Of a stretch of DNA of 32,971 nt, positions 27,495 to 32,971 are shown piece by piece; within the stretch, counting starts at the first letter, position 1, and each line of letters opens with the position of its first letter. The notes under the pieces were generated by a model that was given only the letters and a program-made list of their open reading frames with translations, made no database searches and was not told where the DNA came from. Location of the stretch: positions 22,442-55,412 of the forward strand of contig LAQA01000047.1 of assembly GCA_000981625.1 (NCBI GenBank), in the 5' to 3' direction. The translations under genes were made by a program, and so were the position numbers. The DNA is from Flavobacteriaceae bacterium ASP10-09a. GTDB lineage: Bacteria; Bacteroidota; Bacteroidia; Flavobacteriales; Flavobacteriaceae.

Positions 27495-28123
27495 GACATT
27501 TTATTTATATCTTTTGGACGCTGGTACGTGAGTTGTTTTTTGAATTTAGGAATAGCATAGGTGTCTAAACCATTAATAGTTGCAATGTTTCCTTTTGATA
27601 AATTGATGAGCCCATCTTCTTGAAGTAACTCATCATTTACATATAATTCTTGAATTTGAGCAACCACCAACATTACGTCATTGGAAGGTACATAAATTTC
27701 TTCTATAAATTTCATGCTCATTTGTACAGGCGCGTTTTTAACAAAAGGTGCCTTGAATTTACCTTTAAATTCAGATTCTAAATTCGTCATATCAAATTCA
27801 GAGATTGCTTCAGGGTATTTTGCTGACGTGTGGTGCGCATCTTCGATTATATCTTCCCAAATATGGTTAATAGTGAAAACACCTAATTCCTTAATATTTT
27901 TGTAAGTATCTCTTGGCACTGTTGTAGGTCTTAAAATAAAGCCTAAAGTTGGTGGACTTGATCCTAAATGAGTAACTGAACTAAAAATAGCAACATTAGG
28001 TTTGCCGTCAACAGAAATTGATCCTAATAAATTTGCAGACTTAAAACCAGAGCAACTATTTATTAAGTTAATTCTATAAATTTTATCGAGATTAAAGATA
28101 TCTTTATTATCAAAAAATTGCAT
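27491..28123 (-). CDS. Flavin reductase family protein
   Basis: 210 aa; INSCSGFKSANLLGSISVDGKPNVAIFSSVTHLGSSPPTLGFILRPTTVPRDTYKNIKELGVFTINH. Confidence 0.9.
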   Translation of the reverse strand: MQFFDNKDIFNLDKIYRINLINSCSGFKSANLLGSISVDGKPNVAIFSSVTHLGSSPPTLGFILRPTTVPRDTYKNIKELGVFTINHIWEDIIEDAHHTSAKYPEAISEFDMTNLESEFKGKFKAPFVKNAPVQMSMKFIEEIYVPSNDVMLVVAQIQELYVNDELLQEDGLINLSKGNIATINGLDTYAIPKFKKQLTYQRPKDINKMS

Positions 28124-28147
28124 TTATTTGTTTTTACAGTATGTAAA

Positions 28148-28190
28148 CAAAGGTACAAATTGTTCAACTTATTTAAGCCTAAGTTAAACA
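28148..28190 (-). promoter_or_regulatory. Promoter plus 30-bp palindromic operator candidate for the flavin reductase-cryptochrome operon
   Basis: -7 box TACCTTTG (28148-28155), 5-nt gap, then TGTTCAAC-N14-GTTAAACA (28161-28190; arms extend to TGTTCAACTTA/TAAGTTAAACA). Confidence 0.65.
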
Positions 28191-28229
28191 TAAGATAAAG
28201 TTAAAAGTTATGGAGTTGTTTTAAATGAA

Positions 28230-28259
28230 AAAACTTCAGAAAAAAAATTCTGAAGTTTT
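28230..28259 (-). terminator. Hairpin terminator downstream of tRNA-Pro
   Basis: AAAACTTCAGAA-aaaaaa-TTCTGAAGTTTT, perfect 12-bp arms. Confidence 0.82.
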
Positions 28260-28261
28260 AG

Positions 28262-28336
28262 TCGGGGTGGCAGGATTCGAACCTGCGACCTCCTCGTCCC
28301 AAACGAGGCGCGATGACCGGGCTACGCTACACCCCG
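28262..28336 (-). tRNA. tRNA-Pro (anticodon TGG)
   Basis: Minus strand CGGGGTGTAGCGTAGCCCGGTCATCGCGCCTCGTTTGGGACGAGGAGGTCGCAGGTTCGAATCCTGCCACCCCGA; loop TTTGGGA. Confidence 0.95.
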
Positions 28337-28361
28337 AAAATGATTGCTCATTTAAGGATTG

Positions 28362-28369
28362 CAAATATA
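28362..28369 (-). promoter_or_regulatory. Candidate -7 element (TATATTTG) for tRNA-Pro
   Basis: Perfect TAnnTTTG 25 nt upstream of the tRNA 5' end. Confidence 0.5.
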
Positions 28370-28419
28370 GAATAATATTTATATATTGTGTTGATTTTTT
28401 TAATTTAATTCACTTAATA

Positions 28420-29505
28420 ATGAGGCAGTATATTCCCTTTTTTGTGCTAGTTTTTTTGTTGTCTTTGTCTTCCAATTCTCAACGTAAAGAGTATGAACTT
28501 GTTGTGTCAGAATTAGACAATCCTTGGGGGTTTACATTCCTTCCAGATAACTCCATTTTAATTACGGAAAAAGAAGGGAAGCTCATTCGTTTTAAAAATG
28601 GAATTAAAAAAGATGTTAGTGGAGTTCCAAAAGTTTATGTTCGAGGCCAAGGTGGGTTTATGGACATTGAATTACATCCTAATTACAAAGAAAATGGTTG
28701 GATTTATTTAACGTATGCTTCTAAAGAAGGAAAAGGGAATGGAGGCAATACAACTTTAATGAGGGCAAGGTTAAAAGGTTTGGAGTTAATTGATCAAGAA
28801 GTTTTGTACAAAGCGAGCCCTAATTCAACAAAAGGACAGCATTTTGGATCTAGAATTGCTTTCGATGTCGATAATCATGTTCTTTTTAGTATTGGTGATA
28901 GAGGAAATAGAGATCAAAATCCGCAAGATATTACTAGAGATTGTGGTAAAATCTATAGATTAAATGATGATGGCTCTATTCCGAACGATAATCCATTTGT
29001 CAATATAAAGAATGCGAAAAAAGCAATTTATAGCTACGGACATAGAAACCCACAAGGAATGGAAATAAACCCATTTACCAATAAAATTTGGTCTCATGAG
29101 CACGGACCAAGAGGTGGGGATGAAATAAATATCATTCAAAAAGGCAAAAATTACGGATGGCCAAAAGCAAGTTACGGTATCAATTATAGTGGAACCAAAT
29201 TTACAAAAAACAGTTCACTTCCTGGGATGGAAAATCCCATATACTACTGGACGCCTTCGATTGCACCAAGTGGAATGGCTTTTATATCAAGCGACAGATA
29301 TGGTAAATGGAAAGGAAGTTTATTGGTAGGTTCTTTAAAATTTCAATATGTAAGCAGATGTATTTTAAAAGGAAATAAGGTTTTTAAAGAAGAAAAATTA
29401 TTGAAAGATATTGGTAGAGTTCGATCTATAGAGCAAGGTTTGGATGGGTTTATTTATGTAGGAATTGAACAATTAGGTATTGTAAGAATACTTCCTAAAG
29501 AATAA
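28420..29505 (+). CDS. PQQ-dependent sugar dehydrogenase (glucose/sorbosone dehydrogenase family)
   Basis: Start corrected to MRQYIPFFVLVFLLSLSSNSQ (signal peptide); NPWGFTFLPDNSILITEKEGKL, GGFMDIELHPNYKENGWIYLTYA, YGHRNPQGMEINPFTNKIWSHEHGPRGGDEINIIQKGKNYGWP. Confidence 0.93.
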   Translation: MRQYIPFFVLVFLLSLSSNSQRKEYELVVSELDNPWGFTFLPDNSILITEKEGKLIRFKNGIKKDVSGVPKVYVRGQGGFMDIELHPNYKENGWIYLTYASKEGKGNGGNTTLMRARLKGLELIDQEVLYKASPNSTKGQHFGSRIAFDVDNHVLFSIGDRGNRDQNPQDITRDCGKIYRLNDDGSIPNDNPFVNIKNAKKAIYSYGHRNPQGMEINPFTNKIWSHEHGPRGGDEINIIQKGKNYGWPKASYGINYSGTKFTKNSSLPGMENPIYYWTPSIAPSGMAFISSDRYGKWKGSLLVGSLKFQYVSRCILKGNKVFKEEKLLKDIGRVRSIEQGLDGFIYVGIEQLGIVRILPKE

Positions 29506-29639
29506 TATGCCTTTCTCGGAGAGCTAATATTTAAATAATTTTATATACTTATTTTGCCATTGTTAAAACTTATAAACAATCCTATTTTATAGGCATAAAA
29601 AATAATATTTTTGCTATCCTTAATCATAGAAATAAAAAA

Positions 29640-30587
29640 ATGTCAGATACAATAGAAAAAATAAAATGTTTAATTATTGGTTCTGGTCCCGCAGGATACA
29701 CAGCAGCAATATATGCTGCAAGAGCAGACATGAGACCAGTCATGTATACAGGGATGCAAATGGGTGGCCAGTTAACAACGACAACTGAAGTTGATAATTT
29801 TCCGGGCTATGCAGAAGGAACTGATGGACCAGCAATGATGGAAGATCTAAAAAAGCAAGCAGAACGTTTTGGTACAGAAGTTCGTTTTGGATTGGTCACT
29901 AAAGTTGAATTAAGTGAAGAAGTTGGAGGAATTCATAAGGTTGTTGTAGATGAAACAAAACATATAGAAGCAGAAACAATTATTATTTCTACAGGAGCTA
30001 CTGCAAAATATTTAGGAATCGAAAGTGAGCAACGTTTAATCGGTGGTGGCGTTTCGGCTTGTGCAACTTGTGATGGTTTTTTCTATAAAGGACAAGATGT
30101 AGTGGTTGTTGGAGCAGGAGATACAGCTGCAGAAGAAGCTACTTACTTAGCAAATATTTGTAAAAAAGTTACAATTTTAGTGCGTAAAGATTTTATGAGA
30201 GCTTCGAAAGCGATGCAACATCGAGTTGAAAAAACAGCAAATATTGAAGTTTTATACAATACTGAGGTTGATGAGGTTTTAGGTTCTAATGTGGTTGAAG
30301 GAGTAAGAGCAATCAACAATCAAACAAAAGAAACACATACTATAGATGTAACAGGTCTTTTTATTGCTATTGGACATACACCAAACTCAGATTTATTTAA
30401 AGGTGTTTTAGAAATGGATGAAACCGGTTATTTAATTACTAAAGGAAAAACTACAAAAACAAATTTACCAGGAGTTTTTGCTGCTGGAGACATACAAGAT
30501 AAAGAATATAGACAAGCCGTAACTGCTGCCGGAACAGGTTGTATGGCTGCTTTAGATGCAGAACGTTATTTAGGAGCTTTAGAGTAA
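29640..30587 (+). CDS. trxB: Thioredoxin-disulfide reductase
   Basis: 315 aa; IIGSGPAGYTAAIYAARA, CATCDGFFYKG, GAGDTAAEEATYLA, GVFAAGDIQDKEYRQAVTAAGTGCMAALDAERYL. Confidence 0.97.
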   Translation: MSDTIEKIKCLIIGSGPAGYTAAIYAARADMRPVMYTGMQMGGQLTTTTEVDNFPGYAEGTDGPAMMEDLKKQAERFGTEVRFGLVTKVELSEEVGGIHKVVVDETKHIEAETIIISTGATAKYLGIESEQRLIGGGVSACATCDGFFYKGQDVVVVGAGDTAAEEATYLANICKKVTILVRKDFMRASKAMQHRVEKTANIEVLYNTEVDEVLGSNVVEGVRAINNQTKETHTIDVTGLFIAIGHTPNSDLFKGVLEMDETGYLITKGKTTKTNLPGVFAAGDIQDKEYRQAVTAAGTGCMAALDAERYLGALE

Positions 30588-30605
30588 AACGTCTACTATC
30601 TTAAC

Positions 30606-30645
30606 AAAAAAAAAGAGATTACATTTAATGTGATCTCTTTTTTTT
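30606..30645. terminator. Bidirectional hairpin terminator
   Basis: AAAAAAAAAGAGATTACA-tttaa-TGTGATCTCTTTTTTTT downstream of trxB. Confidence 0.82.
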
Positions 30646-30648
30646 GTT

Positions 30649-30776
30649 TGTTATTCCTGCGGATGAAGGAATCTTTAAAATATTCTATTTTTAATAGTAG
30701 TAGAAGTCTTCTTGAAATTAAGTGAAAAATCAAGAGATTCCTCGTCGTTTCTTTTATTAGAATGACATTTGGAATG
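30649..30776. repeat. Candidate dispersed intergenic repeat with inverted ends
   Basis: tgttATTCctgcggatgaaggaatc ... aagagattcctcgtcgtttcttttattAGAATgaca; resembles the 'CATTCCTGCG...AGGAATC / GAGATTCCTCGTCGTTC..GAATGACA' intergenic repeats common in flavobacterial genomes (from memory). Confidence 0.4.
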
Positions 30777-30784
30777 ATAATGGT

Positions 30785-31231
30785 TTAAACAACCACAGAA
30801 GCTTTCATTGATTTTCTGTAAGTAAAAGAATTAAAAATATTTCTTTTACCAAAATTATTCATAGATTTTGCATTTACAAACTTTCCAAAAAGTATTTTAC
30901 TAACACCAAAGTACTCGTACTTATTTCCGTCTGTAAAAGTAACTTCTAGCAACATACTTTTGTGATGCCAATCCGCAACCTGAAATTCTGTAATTGTTGT
31001 TTTGTAAGCATCTAAATTAGCTTCCTTTGTTTCGGGAGCAATGCTTACCAAGAAATGATATCCATCTATAATTTGAGTACTTACTGTTTCTGCTTCCTCT
31101 TTTTTAACTTCGTCTTGAAATTTATCTGGATGCCATTCTTTAACCAAGCCTCTGTAAGAAGTTTTTAATTCTTTTAAATTAATAGGGCCTTCTATTTTAA
31201 ATAATTTCTTGTATTCTTTTATACGCTTCAT
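30785..31231 (-). CDS. J-domain-like / KTSC domain protein
   Basis: 148 aa; YRGLVKEWHPDKFQDE (HPD) then VADWHHKSMLLEVTFTDGNKYEYFGVSKILFGKFVNAKSMNNFGKRNIFNSFTYRK. Confidence 0.82.
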   Translation of the reverse strand: MKRIKEYKKLFKIEGPINLKELKTSYRGLVKEWHPDKFQDEVKKEEAETVSTQIIDGYHFLVSIAPETKEANLDAYKTTITEFQVADWHHKSMLLEVTFTDGNKYEYFGVSKILFGKFVNAKSMNNFGKRNIFNSFTYRKSMKASVVV

Positions 31232-31408
31232 TTCAGTGTTTTCAAATTGCGTGCAAAAGTAGTCTTATTTATTTGATTAAATAAGGATGTGTCTAAATTT
31301 AGTTAAAGTATTTTTTAGTTTGGCTATCAGTCTCTTACACTTAAAAGGAAAGCTGAGTTTTCTAAAGAATTATAATAGGAAGATTACAGGTGTAAAATTT
31401 CTTTTTTA

Positions 31409-32386
31409 TCAATCAATTAAGAATTTATCAAAGTTTTCAATGGCCTGAATAATTATTTTTACAGCTTCAATATAAAAATCAGGGTTGATAGAAGCGTAAT
31501 TATCTGTATGTCTATGATAATCTTTATGATCTTCTACACCAAAATAAATAAAAGGTATATTCTCTTTATGAAAAACTTTGTGGTCAGAAGAAAAAGTCCA
31601 ATCAGATTGTTCTTTATTCTTGGGTTCATCATGACCAAATAGTAAATCAATTTGATTAGATTTTATTTTTTCTAATGGTTTTCTCAAATTAGGATTGTGA
31701 AATAATCCACAAACGAATAATTCAGGATCATAATCGCTGTGAGCAATCATATCTAAATTTATATTTAAAATGATATTTTCTTTTTCATTATAATTTTTTA
31801 AAAAAAACTCCGCTCCTAAAGAACCAATTTCTTTAGCATCTAATGCAGCTAAAATTAAATGATGTTTGGTTGGTTTTTTTTTAAAATATTCAGCAATTTC
31901 AAATAAAGCAGCAACACCTGACGCGTTGTCATCAGCACCATTAAATATTTTACCACCTTTTATTCCTAAATGGTCGAAATGAGCAGTAATTACTATAGAT
32001 TTATTGATTTCACCTTTTAATACTCCAATAACATTTCCACCTATTACTGTGGTGTCAGGAACATTTGAAAAATTTCTCTTGGGCTTTCTTATAGGAAAAG
32101 TTTCTTGTCTTTTCTTTCCTTTAAAAGTATAAGGAAATTCTTGAATAAATTTTTGATTCTTTGTAGTTTGTAGCCCAATTTTAGTAAAATTAGCTATAAT
32201 GATTTTTTGAGTTTTATTATTCCCAATTGAAGAAAAAGCTCTTCCTTCTAAAGAATCATTAGAGATGATTTTAATATTTTTTAAAAGTCTTTCACTATTT
32301 ATTTCAATAAGCTTAGGTTTAGTACAACCTCCAGAAAAGATTAAAAAAGCAACAATCCAATAAAAATTAGTTTTAATAGTTTGCAT
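31409..32386 (-). CDS. M28-family peptidase, probable lipoprotein
   Basis: Start moved to MQTIKTNFYWIVAFLIFSGGC (lipobox). IVITAHFDHLG, FNGADDNASGVAALFEIAEYF, LDAKEIGSLGAEFFL, SSDHKVFHKENIPFIYFG. Confidence 0.88.
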   Translation of the reverse strand: MQTIKTNFYWIVAFLIFSGGCTKPKLIEINSERLLKNIKIISNDSLEGRAFSSIGNNKTQKIIIANFTKIGLQTTKNQKFIQEFPYTFKGKKRQETFPIRKPKRNFSNVPDTTVIGGNVIGVLKGEINKSIVITAHFDHLGIKGGKIFNGADDNASGVAALFEIAEYFKKKPTKHHLILAALDAKEIGSLGAEFFLKNYNEKENIILNINLDMIAHSDYDPELFVCGLFHNPNLRKPLEKIKSNQIDLLFGHDEPKNKEQSDWTFSSDHKVFHKENIPFIYFGVEDHKDYHRHTDNYASINPDFYIEAVKIIIQAIENFDKFLID

Positions 32387-32429
32387 TTTTAATGAATGAT
32401 TTTGGGGGTTATACATGCAAGTATACAAA

Positions 32430-32459
32430 AAAGAGACCATTTATTAAAATGGTCTCTTT
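32430..32459. terminator. Hairpin terminator of the acyl-CoA dehydrogenase gene
   Basis: AAAGAGACCATTT-atta-AAATGGTCTCTTT, perfect 13-bp arms. Confidence 0.85.
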
Positions 32460-32507
32460 AAGTATGTTAATGAATTTTAAAACTTTGATAAGTTTTTTTT
32501 AATATTC

Positions 32508-32971
32508 TTAAAAGTAATATTTGTTTTCAGCTTTCAGTTTTTCTGCAATTAGATTACGTAAGTTGATTACATTTGGATAATTAGCATATTTAGTAAAACG
32601 CTTTAATCCCATTAATAACATACGTTGTTCATCACCTTCTGCAAAGGAAATAACACCTTCTCTACCACTTTTGGTAATAATGTCTACAGCATTATATAAA
32701 TATAACCTTGCCATTGCTATTTGGCCTTCTTGTTTATCTTCACCAAAACGTTTTACGTTTTTTTCTGTACGTAATAATGTAGATTCAGCGATATAAACTT
32801 CATTTAAAATATTAGCAGCAGCCATTAATAATTGCTGATGATCTTCTAAATCTGGTCCGTATTTTTGTATTGCAGAACCCGCTACCATTAAGAAAACTTT
32901 TTTTAAATTTGCAATTACCTCTTTTTCTTCAGCAAATAATTCTGAATAATCTGGTGTGTCAAAAGAAGGAA
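32508..32971 (-). CDS. Acyl-CoA dehydrogenase, C-terminal part (runs off the window end)
   Basis: Open frame continues past the track's Met to the window edge: SFDTPDYSELFAEEKEVIANLKKVFLMVAGSAIQKYGPDLEDHQQLLMAAANILNEVYIAESTLLRTEKN. Confidence 0.8.
   Translation of the reverse strand, partial: PSFDTPDYSELFAEEKEVIANLKKVFLMVAGSAIQKYGPDLEDHQQLLMAAANILNEVYIAESTLLRTEKNVKRFGEDKQEGQIAMARLYLYNAVDIITKSGREGVISFAEGDEQRMLLMGLKRFTKYANYPNVINLRNLIAEKLKAENKYYF

Noticed and set aside
28225-28419. N-terminal 65 aa of the 28225..29505 ORF (MKKLQKKNSEVLVGVAGFEPATSSSQTRRDDRATLHP...)
   Set aside because: This is the antisense translation of the tRNA-Pro gene and its terminator, a well-known annotation artefact; true start is the signal-peptide Met at 28420.
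29606-29613. TATTTTTG as a trxB promoter
   Set aside because: Matches TAnnTTTG but no -33 TTG at suitable distance and the region is A/T-rich; too weak to list as a feature.
32387-32440. First 18 aa of the 31409..32440 ORF
   Set aside because: Start codon lies in the terminator hairpin; MQTIKTNFYWIVAFLIFSGGC gives a proper lipoprotein signal peptide.
1-32971. CRISPR arrays, prophage, transposases, toxin-antitoxin or restriction genes
   Set aside because: No repeat-spacer arrays and no recognisable mobile or defence proteins in any listed ORF.

Overview
AT-rich window from a Flavobacteriaceae-type (Bacteroidota) genome, coded almost entirely on the minus strand. Reading 5'->3' on +, it contains: (1) the ends of a housekeeping block: methylmalonyl-CoA mutase subunits, DivIC-like, uridine kinase, ABC1/AarF kinase and a TetR regulator. 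(2) A ~11 kb one-strand block (15850 -> 4726), flanked by two hairpin terminators, that looks like a neutral-lipid / storage-granule module: WS/DGAT with a C-terminal SCP2-like extension, two alpha/beta hydrolases, a GPAT-HAD-LPAAT fusion, GpsA, a coiled-coil protein, a stand-alone BTAD/SARP-type regulator and three phasin-like small proteins, one with a PhaF-like Lys/Ala linker plus a helix-hairpin-helix. (3) tRNA-Thr. (4) A photolyase/cryptochrome cluster with four flavoproteins, DUF2256, flavin reductase, SDRs, TspO, SRPBCC, a glutathione peroxidase and several small uncharacterised proteins. (5) tRNA-Pro, a PQQ-dependent sugar dehydrogenase, trxB, a J-domain/KTSC protein, an M28 peptidase and the end of an acyl-CoA dehydrogenase. 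The two strongest new signals are regulatory. First, 11-bp-periodic direct heptamer repeats (GAGTTGC-type) lie exactly 8 bp from a TAnnTTTG -7 box in front of two phasin-like genes, immediately after the SARP-type gene; this is the geometry known for SARP operators. Second, a 30-bp palindrome TGTTYAAC-N14-GTTAAACA lies exactly 5 bp from a TAnnTTTG box at two promoters of the photolyase cluster. All family calls are from reading motifs by eye; no searches were run.
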